Below, piece by piece: positions 36,858 to 45,753 of a stretch of 64,000 nt of DNA (positions within the stretch are counted from its first letter, which is position 1; every line of letters starts with the position of its first letter). Position numbers and translations under genes: made by a program. A model generated the notes under the pieces. The model saw only the letters and a list, made by a program, of their open reading frames with translations, was not told the origin of the DNA and did no database searches. The stretch comes from Aureivirga sp. CE67 (lineage in GTDB: Bacteria; Bacteroidota; Bacteroidia; Flavobacteriales; Flavobacteriaceae). Location of the stretch: positions 151,784 through 215,783 of the forward strand of contig NZ_JADOTV010000005.1 in assembly GCF_015767245.1 (NCBI RefSeq), written 5' to 3'.

Positions 36858-37562
36858 TTATTTGTGGAAAAACTTCTTGAAGAAATTTATTTGAATATTC
36901 TTTTGATAAAAAAAGTAACCGAGAATAGCGAAAATTCCGATGATTCCAAAAGTGAAAGTAATCGGGAACCATTCGATGGTTAATTGTGTAAATGGAATTT
37001 TTGTTCCTTTCACAATCAGTGGCAAAAACATGGCTAATAACAATTGAAAAAGTGCAATTAGGATTTTCACTTCTGCTCTTGTTCCCCAGTCTTTAATAAT
37101 GATTTTGCTTAAAAAACTTCCTAAAAACAGTATGATTCCAGTTCCTAGTGCGAAAATTAAAGACAAGTAGAAATAATTAATATTGTGTATTTCTAAAAAG
37201 AAAAGTGTTTGTGTGAAAAAAATTCCGATGATAAATAAAAAAGATGGGAAGACAGGAATCCAATTTGTCAATTGTTTTTTCTTGGTAATAAAATGTCCTT
37301 TCAGTTGAATAAGAGAAAAGATTATTTGAATAAAAGCTTCAAAAATCTGGAAAATTGCAACTAAAGAAACCACTCCTGCAAGATTTAAAATCTCTTCCAT
37401 TGTTTGGCTATTTTGCTTTGCTGAAAAAGAATAAATCCCAACAATAAAAAACATAGGAATAGCGATAGAAATCAACTTTATCCAGCGGTTTTCTGCCAAA
37501 GAAATATGTACAAAAGTGTATAGAATTGCAGTAATAAAAAACAATAATAAGAATACTGACAT
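36858..37562 (-). CDS. Seven-TM protein, HmuT-like by position
   Basis: The protein has 234 residues with about seven membrane helices and very short loops. No catalytic motif is seen. It is the first gene of the operon that goes on to the MotA/TolQ-like, DUF2149-like and CobN-like genes. In Porphyromonas gingivalis hmuT holds the matching place, so the name is suggested by gene order only. Confidence 0.65.
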   Translation of the reverse strand: MSVFLLLFFITAILYTFVHISLAENRWIKLISIAIPMFFIVGIYSFSAKQNSQTMEEILNLAGVVSLVAIFQIFEAFIQIIFSLIQLKGHFITKKKQLTNWIPVFPSFLFIIGIFFTQTLFFLEIHNINYFYLSLIFALGTGIILFLGSFLSKIIIKDWGTRAEVKILIALFQLLLAMFLPLIVKGTKIPFTQLTIEWFPITFTFGIIGIFAILGYFFYQKNIQINFFKKFFHK

Positions 37563-37605
37563 TTTGAATCTGGTTTACCTTATTTTTATTCAATCTAAAT
37601 AAAAG

Positions 37606-37635
37606 CAAAAGTAACTAGTTTTTTCAAACTGCAAA
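37606..37635 (-). promoter_or_regulatory. Promoter of the hmuT-U-V-S-like operon
   Basis: On the minus strand a TTTG (37632-37635) and TACTTTTG (37606-37613) are 18 bases apart, an excellent -33/-7 pair 43 bases upstream of the first gene. Confidence 0.65.
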
Positions 37636-37710
37636 ACTTTTCTTTAAAATAATTCTAAATAAGGAGTTTTCGACTTTAATTTCAAGGGGAGAAAACCTTT
37701 ATAAAAAAGG

Positions 37711-37718
37711 TATCTTTG
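37711..37718 (+). promoter_or_regulatory. -7 box of the DUF6122-like gene
   Basis: TATCTTTG lies 19 bases before the ATG at 37738. Confidence 0.55.
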
Positions 37719-37737
37719 CAATTAATTCAAATAAAAA

Positions 37738-38079
37738 ATGAGTCAATTCTTAGAAATATTACAACCAATAGTTCATTATAGCTTACACTTTCTTGTTCCT
37801 GGTCTGATTGCTTATATTTTTTTTAGAAAAAACTGGAAACAAGCTTGGCTGATTATGATTTTAACGATGTTGGTAGATTTGGATCATTTGTTTGCAACAC
37901 CCATTTTTGCTCCAGGAAGGTGTAGTATTAATTTTCATCCATTACATTCTTATTATGCAATCGCTTTTTATTTCGGAATGCTATTTTTTCCAAAACTAAG
38001 AATTGTTGGAGTAGGTTTATTATTTCACATGTTTACCGATTATCAGGATTGTCTTTGGATGTGGTATGTAAATAATTAA
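37738..38079 (+). CDS. DUF6122-like membrane protein
   Basis: The protein has 113 residues with three or four membrane helices. The pattern HYSLHFLVPGLIAYIFF, MLVDLDHLFATPIFAPGRCS, FHPLHSYYAI and LLFHMFTDYQDC matches DUF6122, and the spaced His/Asp residues recall membrane-bound metal-dependent hydrolases. The actual reaction is unknown. It is a single gene inserted between the two halves of the iron/heme region, on the opposite strand. Confidence 0.75.
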   Translation: MSQFLEILQPIVHYSLHFLVPGLIAYIFFRKNWKQAWLIMILTMLVDLDHLFATPIFAPGRCSINFHPLHSYYAIAFYFGMLFFPKLRIVGVGLLFHMFTDYQDCLWMWYVNN

Positions 38080-38080
38080 A

Positions 38081-38117
38081 AAAAGCTCCACTCTTCCAAA
38101 AGAAGAATGAAGCTTTT
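38081..38117 (+). terminator. Imperfect terminator after the DUF6122-like gene
   Basis: AAAAGCTCCACTCTTC pairs with GAAGAATGAAGCTTTT with two mismatches; a short T run follows. Confidence 0.55.
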
Positions 38118-38159
38118 AACTATTATAATTTCCCAAAAATAATAGTCTAATATACAAAT

Positions 38160-39476
38160 TTACTCACCAGCTAGGTTTACAAAATATTCAGCTACACCAC
38201 CGTTTGAGATTGTGTAAAGTTGTTTGATTTGTTGTGTTGCAAAATCATACTCATAGAATCCGTTGATTTGTTCATCTTGGTTGATGTTTTGCATGTAGAT
38301 TTTGTTTCCATAAGTTACAGCAACAGGATAAGAGAATCCAGCTGTAACAGGCGTTCCATTTAAGAAAGTAGCAGATTGAGAGTTTAAATCAATTTCTGCC
38401 CACTTCATTGTTGGCCCATAAATCACCAATTGATATAATTCCTGAACTTCTGCTTGTGTAGCAGTTCCAGTTGCTAATTTTTGTAATAATTCTAAAACTC
38501 TAGGATCATCTGGTACAGCATTTAAACAAGCATAAGCTTTTCCGTTTGCTCCATAAGTTAATCCAGTTGCCATGTGTACTACATTTGTTCCAAATCCAGC
38601 AGCAACTACAGGATTGAAGCTATAGTTTTCATCAAAATCATTTGATCCTACAGGAATTTTTAATACTTGGGGTTGCGATTCCGTTGTTGCTAAAGGTCCA
38701 ACTCTTCCGTCTAATCCGTAAGAACCTTGTGCTAAGATGAAAATATTTCCTTGCTCATCTACAACAGGGTTGTTCATTCCACGTGTGTAAGGATCCATCG
38801 CTCCTTGATATTCTGCAGTAGCAACTCTTTTCTTTGTATTTAAATCAATAACTTCTACATAAATTGAAGAAGCATCATAGAATTGTTGTGTATCTTGATC
38901 TACTGTAGAAAGTGGTGCGAATAACTTGTTATCTTGTGGTCTATAAATAAAATTATAGTAAGTATTTCTTTCGTTATCTGGGAAAACTTTTTGACCTGTC
39001 ATGTCAATTTTTCCAAGATTTGTCATTGTTGTTGGATTAAACATATAAACGTCTACTCCGTTAATTAAAGAATAAACACCTAATTCATCATTAATCACAG
39101 CAGCAGAACCAACTCTGTCTACAGTTGCAATTCTTCCTTGCTCTACAACTTCTCCGTTTTCATCTGCAACGATTTTTACGAAAGCATCACTACCATCCGT
39201 AGCTGTTCCGAAAATTGCATTTTTATATTGTGTTTCAACATTAAAACTAATGAAAGGTTTTTCTTTAGTCATGTCTAAAGCATCCGTAGGGATTTCTTCA
39301 AAATATCCTCCGAAATAACTATTGTTCCCTTGAGCATATGTAGTCGAAGTAATGATAAATCCTTCTGTTTTGTTTTGCTCTTGAGGAGTTGTTGGTGTTG
39401 AATCATCATCGCTTGAACATGATGTAGTTCCAACTAAAAGAGAAGCCATAAATAGGCTAAGAATCATTTTTTTCAT
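38160..39476 (-). CDS. DUF4374-like beta-propeller lipoprotein
   Basis: The protein has 438 residues. A lipoprotein signal ends at GTTSCSS (Cys20), followed by an Asp/Thr/Pro-rich linker. The rest is a series of beta-propeller-like blades (for example GSAAVINDELGVYSLINGVD and GKAYACLNAVPDDPRVLELL). DUF4374 proteins accompany TonB receptors in Bacteroidota, probably as surface substrate-binding lipoproteins. It starts 14 bases after the receptor gene on the same strand. The heme-binding HmuY family looks different, so the ligand is open. Confidence 0.75.
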   Translation of the reverse strand: MKKMILSLFMASLLVGTTSCSSDDDSTPTTPQEQNKTEGFIITSTTYAQGNNSYFGGYFEEIPTDALDMTKEKPFISFNVETQYKNAIFGTATDGSDAFVKIVADENGEVVEQGRIATVDRVGSAAVINDELGVYSLINGVDVYMFNPTTMTNLGKIDMTGQKVFPDNERNTYYNFIYRPQDNKLFAPLSTVDQDTQQFYDASSIYVEVIDLNTKKRVATAEYQGAMDPYTRGMNNPVVDEQGNIFILAQGSYGLDGRVGPLATTESQPQVLKIPVGSNDFDENYSFNPVVAAGFGTNVVHMATGLTYGANGKAYACLNAVPDDPRVLELLQKLATGTATQAEVQELYQLVIYGPTMKWAEIDLNSQSATFLNGTPVTAGFSYPVAVTYGNKIYMQNINQDEQINGFYEYDFATQQIKQLYTISNGGVAEYFVNLAGE

Positions 39477-39490
39477 GATATATTTAGTGT

Positions 39491-41803
39491 TTAGTAGTTC
39501 TTAAAATTGATATTGTAGATTAATTTAAAATGATAGTTCCTTGTAGGTTTCGGAACTTTATAGAAATCATAAACTTCGTTGTCTAATAAATTATTTACGA
39601 TAAAAGAAGCTGTCCAAGTCTTCTGCGGAAAAATATAAGTGATTCCAGTATTTATAATTTGTTGTGTAGGAACATACACATCTGGATTTCGAATACTAGA
39701 TTTCGTTACTGGAATCACAGCATATTCGTCAACGTAATTATGGTAAATGAATGCTTTAAATGTATCGTCTTCTTGGAATAAACTTGGATAAGAAAAGATC
39801 AATTCCGTGTTTGTAAAAAACTGTGGAATGTTCGGAACTTGTGTTCCAATAAAATCATCTTGATTTTCATACGAACTTCTGAATTCTGAACTTTGATAAG
39901 TTACGTTCGTATTCAGCGTAAAATATTTTAAGAATTTTACGGTCAATTCTGTTTCAAAACCTTTATTTCTTACTTTTTCAACATTTTCATAATGTGCAGG
40001 AATATTAGGATTTAGACGAATCAATTCTTTTTGTTGTCTTAAAAATCCTCCTACTTTTAAAATATAAGACGTTTTGATATCTTGTTTTGATTTTAAAATA
40101 AAACCTAAGTTTAAGTTTTCACTTCTTTCAGGAACAAGCGCAGTATTTGGAGAAATAATAATTCCATCTCCAAAATATTCGTAGAAATCCGGAATTCTAA
40201 GAGCATCTTCATAAGAACCACGAATTAAAAACTTATCCGAAAATTTGTATCTGAAACTTCCATTCCAACCAAAATTTTCGTCTGTTACCTTAATTTCTTG
40301 TTGATTTTCATTTTCTAAACCAACCAATTCATTATAAAAATACTTTCCTGCAACACTTAAATCTAATTTTTCAATTGGCTTAAAAGTATATTGAGCTCCC
40401 AAAATATTTTTCAATAATTTCTCATTGTCATTATTTTGAGCAGGATTTAAATGATTTTCGATTTTCCTTCTCTGAAAAGCAACAAAATTATTCAGTGTAA
40501 ATTGGTGTTTTTCATTGTCAGAATTGAAATCAAAATTTGTACGATTTACATAACTATCGATTGTCTGATCTTGGTTACTTCCTCCTGTGCTTAACTCTCC
40601 AGGTTGAATATTATATCCAATGATTTTACCTGACCAACTATAAATTGCACGAGCAGTATCCACTAATTTTAGATTTTGCTGATTTACATTAAAATGTGTT
40701 TTAGCTTCAATTCTGTCCGTTATTTTTTTCTCATATTTCAAATTTACACCATAGTTTTGACCTTCATAAAAAGCAGCACCAATTGCTTTAGATTCTACTT
40801 GAACACCATTCTGAATTTGCTTATCTAAATTTGTAAAATTGAAAGAAATACTAGCTTTATCCGCCCATTTTTTATTAATTGTTCCAACTTCTAAAGAGTT
40901 GATTAAATAGCGATAACGATCGTGAAAACGTTTTACTTTTTCTTTTTTATTCGATTCTAATACAACTGTTTCAAACTCAAAATCATTATCTGAATAACTC
41001 CAGTTTGTAAAGAATTTGATATAATTATCTTTTTTACTGAACAAAGCAAAATCCAAATTAGCTATATTCGTATTGAAAGATCCATACGAATATGAAGCTG
41101 TTAAATAACTTTTTTTCTTTTGACTTGTGATGATATTTACTCCACCACCAAGTGCATCCGTTCCTACAGAAACTGGAAGAACTCCTTTGTAAATGTCAAT
41201 TCTTTTGATGTTTGAAAGCGGAATATTTGAAATATTCAATCTTGGATATAAATATTCTAATGGAATTCCATCAATGTATTTTCTGATTGCATTTCCTTTC
41301 AATCCATTAATCGAAATTTCACTACGATCTCCTAAAGAACCCGAATTTCTAATCTGAACTCCTGAGTTTTTATTTAAAACATCTTTTATTTCTATAGATT
41401 TTGTCAAAACATTTTGCACATCTACACTTGCAATATTTAATGCTTTTTGACTTTGACCTCTTGCTGTTTTTTCTCCTTTGATGGTAATTTCACTCAGATT
41501 TTCCGTTTCTGTCTTCATCGAAAAATTTTTCTGAACATTTCCTTGAATTTTGATACTTAAAACAGTTTTTTTATAACCAATAGAGCTAATTTCTACCATA
41601 TAATTTCCAAAAGGAATATTCTCTATTTTATAAATTCCATTTTCATCCGAAGTTGCATAATATTTTGTGTTTTGAAGTACAATTGTAGCAAATGCAATCG
41701 GAGATTTCTTCTCATCATATATTTTTCCATAAAGTGCTCCTTTATTTACTTGAGCTATTGATAATAAAGGAATTAAAAATATAATTAGTAGTAGTTTTTT
41801 CAC
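39491..41803 (-). CDS. TonB-dependent outer-membrane receptor (siderophore/heme type)
   Basis: The protein has 770 residues with GTG start 41803. A signal peptide (LLLIIFLIPLLSIAQ) is followed by a carboxypeptidase-like domain (GALYGKIYDEKKSPIAFATI ... GYKKTVLSI). The plug domain has VQIRNSGSLGDRSEISINGL and VGTDALGGGVNIIT. The 22-strand barrel ends YHFKLIYNINF. It imports a bulky ligand with TonB energy. It is divergent from the PepSY reductase genes and beside the hmuS-like operon, pointing to a ferric siderophore or heme. Confidence 0.88.
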   Translation of the reverse strand: MKKLLLIIFLIPLLSIAQVNKGALYGKIYDEKKSPIAFATIVLQNTKYYATSDENGIYKIENIPFGNYMVEISSIGYKKTVLSIKIQGNVQKNFSMKTETENLSEITIKGEKTARGQSQKALNIASVDVQNVLTKSIEIKDVLNKNSGVQIRNSGSLGDRSEISINGLKGNAIRKYIDGIPLEYLYPRLNISNIPLSNIKRIDIYKGVLPVSVGTDALGGGVNIITSQKKKSYLTASYSYGSFNTNIANLDFALFSKKDNYIKFFTNWSYSDNDFEFETVVLESNKKEKVKRFHDRYRYLINSLEVGTINKKWADKASISFNFTNLDKQIQNGVQVESKAIGAAFYEGQNYGVNLKYEKKITDRIEAKTHFNVNQQNLKLVDTARAIYSWSGKIIGYNIQPGELSTGGSNQDQTIDSYVNRTNFDFNSDNEKHQFTLNNFVAFQRRKIENHLNPAQNNDNEKLLKNILGAQYTFKPIEKLDLSVAGKYFYNELVGLENENQQEIKVTDENFGWNGSFRYKFSDKFLIRGSYEDALRIPDFYEYFGDGIIISPNTALVPERSENLNLGFILKSKQDIKTSYILKVGGFLRQQKELIRLNPNIPAHYENVEKVRNKGFETELTVKFLKYFTLNTNVTYQSSEFRSSYENQDDFIGTQVPNIPQFFTNTELIFSYPSLFQEDDTFKAFIYHNYVDEYAVIPVTKSSIRNPDVYVPTQQIINTGITYIFPQKTWTASFIVNNLLDNEVYDFYKVPKPTRNYHFKLIYNINFKNY

Positions 41804-41825
41804 TTTTTCTTGATTTATGATGCGA

Positions 41826-41833
41826 CAAAAATA
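41826..41833 (-). promoter_or_regulatory. -7 box of the TonB receptor gene
   Basis: TATTTTTG on the minus strand, 22 bases before the GTG start at 41803. Confidence 0.55.
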
Positions 41834-41876
41834 GTATTTTTCTTATATTATTTATAATTAGTTTAAATAAATATAA

Positions 41877-41884
41877 TATTTTTG
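41877..41884 (+). promoter_or_regulatory. -7 box of the PepSY reductase operon
   Basis: TATTTTTG lies 19 bases before the ATG at 41904, back to back with the receptor promoter. The 43 bases between the two boxes are where a shared iron regulator might bind; I see no certain Fur site. Confidence 0.55.
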
Positions 41885-41903
41885 TTTCACCAAAAGTGAA
41901 GTC

Positions 41904-42218
41904 ATGTATATTTTACCAATTTTTATAGGAAATATTTTTTTATACAGTAAATCAAAATATTTTCCAGAAAATTTTACAAAAAATTATCATATATCTAAAA
42001 AATATAACACTCCCTTAAACATCCTGTCTTTAATCTCTTTCTATATTTCGTTCGATTTACTTAGAAAAGAATTTGATGTTTTAAGTGCCGTGATGATTTT
42101 TATTTTCTCAGCCTTATGCACTTACGCATTACTAGTTACATTGTTGAAAATTGATCGAAAATTCATCTATCTATTTTTAGCGATTTTTTTAGGAATAATA
42201 AGTTTTAATATTTTTTAA
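41904..42218 (+). CDS. Small membrane protein, DUF3325-like
   Basis: The protein has 104 residues with three membrane helices. The size, the position before a second small membrane protein and a PepSY protein, and the pattern of helices recall DUF3325 proteins of siderophore-reductase operons. Sequence support is weak. It may help assemble the reductase. Confidence 0.5.
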   Translation: MYILPIFIGNIFLYSKSKYFPENFTKNYHISKKYNTPLNILSLISFYISFDLLRKEFDVLSAVMIFIFSALCTYALLVTLLKIDRKFIYLFLAIFLGIISFNIF

Positions 42219-42219
42219 G

Positions 42220-42501
42220 ATGCCTGCACAAACAAAATATTTATCAGACAAAACAAATCGATTTTTGAAAATTTCGGCTGGAGTTGTTGGTGGATACTTT
42301 TTGAGTATTTGTTTCCATCTGATTATTGGACTAATTATTACTAACAAAAGTATTCTGGTTATGACCTCGGCATACAGTGCGTTTCTACTTTGGGTTGCAT
42401 TTTTAGTTTTTGCATTTTTAATCCGAAAAGGAAAACACGTTTGGCTAATTTATAGCATCTCAATTCTTATTCTATCGTTTATCATCTACTTACTAAAATG
42501 A
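42220..42501 (+). CDS. Small membrane protein, DUF3649-like
   Basis: The protein has 93 residues with three membrane helices; FLKISAGVVGGYFLSICFH and FLLWVAFLVFAFLIRKGKHV fit DUF3649-like proteins of iron uptake operons. It starts one base after the upstream stop, and its TGA overlaps the next ATG (ATGA), so the three genes are translationally linked. Confidence 0.55.
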   Translation: MPAQTKYLSDKTNRFLKISAGVVGGYFLSICFHLIIGLIITNKSILVMTSAYSAFLLWVAFLVFAFLIRKGKHVWLIYSISILILSFIIYLLK

Positions 42502-44033
42502 AATTAAAAAGCCTATCGAAAAGATCTTATAACATACTTTTTCACACTCATACAGTTTCCGGAATTGTAATCAGTTTCGCACTTTTTATCATATTTTTTG
42601 CTGGTTCTTTTTCTTTGTTTAAAGACGAAATTTATACTTGGGAAAACCCTGAAGCAAGATTTGAAATACCAAAAGAAATTGATTTTCCACAAATTTTAGA
42701 TGCTGTAGAAAAAGAATATCCAAGTGTGGATTTGAACAAAGAATTCACATTGAGCTACCCAACAAAAAAATATCCTTTTGTTTATTTTTATGGAAAATCT
42801 GAAGAGAATGAAGGAATTTATGCTGGAGTTCATCCAATTTCTTATGAAATTACAGATCATGATAAAGCCAAAACTACTGTAGCAGAAACTATCTACGAAC
42901 TACATTATTTTGATCAAATTCCAACTTTAGGATTATACCTTTCAGGATTTGTTGCATTCTTCTTTTTGTTTGCAACGATTACAGGAATTTGTATTCATTG
43001 GAAGAACATCTTAGCAAAGTTCAGTGATTTTTCTACCAAAGGAAAATTAAAACAAGTTTGGACAAAGTCACACACCGTTTTAGGAGTTATTGGAATTCCT
43101 TTTCAAATTATTTACGCAACAACAGGAGCTGTTTTTGGTTTGTTGAATTTGTTGTTACTTCCAAGCGCACTTGTACTGTTTGATGGGAAAACGGAACCAA
43201 TTTTTGAAAATATTGAACCAGAACATAGTATTGTTTTAAACGAAGAAGCAAAAGAAATGGATTATTCTGGGAAGATTCTTCCGATTTTAAATTCAGTTCA
43301 AAATGAGTATAAAGATTTCGAAGTTCGAAAAATAAACTTGCATCATTATAAAAAAGAGGACGGATTTATTACAGTAACTTTAGATGATCATGAAGGAATA
43401 GTTGGAGATGGAAATATTACAAAATCCTTGAAAACAGAAGAAGTTTTGACATCTATAATTCCTTATGAAAAAGAATATAGTCAAGCAGTTTATAATTCAA
43501 TTATCAAACTTCACTTTGCAAATTATGGTGGGTTTTTTCTAAAAATTATCTATTTCATTCTTGCAATTATGACTTGTGTTGTGATTAGTTCTGGAGTTTT
43601 AATTTGGCAAAAAGCAAGACAAAACAACCGATATACGGAAGCACAACAAGTTTTTCATAAGAAAGTAACAAAATCATATTTAACAATCACTTCTTCTTTA
43701 CTTCCTGCGATTGCCATTCTATTTTTAGCAAACAAATTTGTGCCTTTTACATTAGAAGGAAGAACTTTTATCGTTAACAGTATCTTCTTCGGAGGTTGGT
43801 TGCTTCTTTCACTTTTAGCTTATTTTGAAAAGCAAGAAAAGATATTTTCAAACCGATTAATGTTGACAGCAATCTTCGCTTTATTAATTCCCATTGCCAA
43901 TGGAATAATTACTGGAGACTGGATCTGGACAGCATTTTCTAAAGGATTAATCTTTGTAGCAAGTGTAGATTTATTTTGGATCTTTTTATTTGGAGTTATT
44001 TTACTAATTTTGAAGCTGAAAAGAACAAAGTAA
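42498..44033 (+). CDS. PepSY-domain membrane reductase (ferric-siderophore type)
   Basis: The protein has 511 residues. The start KRSYNILFHTHTVSGIVISF contains helix-borne His residues. A periplasmic PepSY-like part follows (about 50-145). Further helices carry ATITGICIHWKNILAKF, VWTKSHTVLGVIGIPFQIIY and IIKLHFANYGGFFLKIIYF, with more paired His. Such proteins probably pass electrons through hemes to reduce ferric siderophores in the periplasm. The C-terminus adds four helices. It ends the plus-strand operon. Confidence 0.85.
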   Translation: MKLKSLSKRSYNILFHTHTVSGIVISFALFIIFFAGSFSLFKDEIYTWENPEARFEIPKEIDFPQILDAVEKEYPSVDLNKEFTLSYPTKKYPFVYFYGKSEENEGIYAGVHPISYEITDHDKAKTTVAETIYELHYFDQIPTLGLYLSGFVAFFFLFATITGICIHWKNILAKFSDFSTKGKLKQVWTKSHTVLGVIGIPFQIIYATTGAVFGLLNLLLLPSALVLFDGKTEPIFENIEPEHSIVLNEEAKEMDYSGKILPILNSVQNEYKDFEVRKINLHHYKKEDGFITVTLDDHEGIVGDGNITKSLKTEEVLTSIIPYEKEYSQAVYNSIIKLHFANYGGFFLKIIYFILAIMTCVVISSGVLIWQKARQNNRYTEAQQVFHKKVTKSYLTITSSLLPAIAILFLANKFVPFTLEGRTFIVNSIFFGGWLLLSLLAYFEKQEKIFSNRLMLTAIFALLIPIANGIITGDWIWTAFSKGLIFVASVDLFWIFLFGVILLILKLKRTK

Positions 44034-44073
44034 ATTTTTTTACTTTATATTTTTATTACTACTAATTAATTCG

Positions 44074-44103
44074 AAAGTCTGTCAGAGTATTTTGACAGAC
44101 TTT
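44074..44103. terminator. Terminator between the PepSY operon and the POT gene
   Basis: AAAGTCTGTCA pairs perfectly with TGACAGACTTT; a T run follows on the plus strand. Confidence 0.85.
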
Positions 44104-44104
44104 T

Positions 44105-45610
44105 TTATTTCATTAATTTTTTAATTCTAGGGGAAATACAAAATGCTAAAATTCCAATTAATATTACTATAAGCCCGGAAGCAGCAAAAACAGAAACAAA
44201 TCGATATAAGTTTCGAAAATGTTGGTTTGCAAAATCTGTATGAGAAATTCCTGTTACAAATTCTAAAAATGTATTGAAAATAGAATCTGCTTCTCTTGGG
44301 CGTACTCTAGTTATTAATTGTGCCATTTTTCCTGCAAAAAAATGACCGAAAAAGGATGCTGAAAACCAAACCCCAATAATAAATGTCGTCATTTTTGCTG
44401 GAGATAAAGCTTCCATTTTAGAAAGTCCGATTGGCGAAACAAATAATTCACCAGTTGTAAGAAAGAAGTACCCTACGAATACGAAAATCATCGGAACGTT
44501 TGCATTCGTATCTGCAAAATGTCCAGACATTCCCATGATTAAAAAACCGATTCCAAGTGAAATAATTCCGATACTAAATTTAACAGCAGCATTTGGGTTT
44601 TTCTTTGTTTTGTTTAAATAAGTCCAAAGCCAAGAAAAAGGCAAGGCAAGTAACATGATAAACCCTGCATTGATACTATTTGTTTGTGCTGCATTAATTC
44701 CAATTAAATTGACATGTTTGTGAGCAAAAATGGTTAAAGAACTTCCTATTTGATAAAACAGCGTCCAAAAAACAACAGCAGATATGACAAAATAAAAAAC
44801 AGCACCTAATCGTTTTTTTTCTGGTTTGGTAATTTTTCTAGAAAGTAAAAACATGATTGCAACAATTAAAAAGAAAACAATTGCAACTAAATATTTTTGA
44901 TAATGATGAAAAACGATCACGAGCCCAAGAATAGGAACAACTAATAATGAAAAGATGTTAACAAGAACTCCTTGCTTTATCCCAAATCTTTTTTGATTAA
45001 AAACACTTTTTTGTGGAATTTTTCCTTTGTCTTGAAAAACGCCTTTTTTCAAACCTCGAAGAAACATTAATAATCCTATCAACATTGTAATTCCTGCAAC
45101 AAAAAATCCATATTGCCAACCATATGAAATCGCTAGCCAGGCACAAATTAAAGGTCCTAAAGCTCCACCAACATTGATTCCTAAATAAAAAATAGTAAAT
45201 GCAGATTCTCGTTTTTTATCATGTACAGAATAGAGAGAACCTGTAAGAGAAGACATATTTGGTTTAAAAAAACCAATTCCAACAGTGATAATTGCTAATG
45301 CCGTATAGAAGAAAAAAGGAGTTTGAATTATTAAAAGAAAATAACCGATACTCATCAAAATTCCACCTAAAATAATGGCTCTTCGTAATCCTATAATTTT
45401 ATCTGCGATTATTCCTCCAAAAAGTGGAGTGACATATGCTAAACTCATATATGCTGCAAAAATTCCGAAAGCATTTCGGTCTGTCATGATTAATTTTTGT
45501 GTCATATAAAGTACCAAAAGAGCTCGCAGACCATAAAAAGCAAAACGCTCCCATAGTTCTGAAGTAAATAAATAAAGTAGTCCTTTTGGATGTTCAGAAT
45601 AGAATTTCAA
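44105..45610 (-). CDS. POT-family proton-dependent peptide transporter
   Basis: The protein has 501 residues with about 12-14 membrane helices. The family motif ELWERFAFYGLRALLVLYM lies at residues 18-36. Further signatures are GGIIADKIIGLRRAI, FTIFYLGINVGGALGPLI and SPIGLSKMEALSPAKM. It takes up di- or tripeptides with protons across the inner membrane. The start is TTG 45610, which puts the N-terminus (SEHPKGLLYLFTSELWERF) in the usual place. It follows asd on the same strand but beyond a terminator. Confidence 0.92.
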   Translation of the reverse strand: MKFYSEHPKGLLYLFTSELWERFAFYGLRALLVLYMTQKLIMTDRNAFGIFAAYMSLAYVTPLFGGIIADKIIGLRRAIILGGILMSIGYFLLIIQTPFFFYTALAIITVGIGFFKPNMSSLTGSLYSVHDKKRESAFTIFYLGINVGGALGPLICAWLAISYGWQYGFFVAGITMLIGLLMFLRGLKKGVFQDKGKIPQKSVFNQKRFGIKQGVLVNIFSLLVVPILGLVIVFHHYQKYLVAIVFFLIVAIMFLLSRKITKPEKKRLGAVFYFVISAVVFWTLFYQIGSSLTIFAHKHVNLIGINAAQTNSINAGFIMLLALPFSWLWTYLNKTKKNPNAAVKFSIGIISLGIGFLIMGMSGHFADTNANVPMIFVFVGYFFLTTGELFVSPIGLSKMEALSPAKMTTFIIGVWFSASFFGHFFAGKMAQLITRVRPREADSIFNTFLEFVTGISHTDFANQHFRNLYRFVSVFAASGLIVILIGILAFCISPRIKKLMK

Positions 45611-45698
45611 AGTTTTATTTTTTTGTCATAAATAGTTTATTTAAGTTACTGAATATCTCTGTGAAATAAATGTGAAAAACATTTTAAAACAAAAAAAA

Positions 45699-45722
45699 CC
45701 TGATAGAACTAATTCCTATCAG
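45699..45722 (-). terminator. Terminator of asd
   Basis: CCTGATAG pairs with CTATCAGG across an eight-base loop, with A/T runs on both sides giving T8 on the minus strand. Confidence 0.75.
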
Positions 45723-45753
45723 GCTTTAAATATATAAGATTGTAAATTATATT

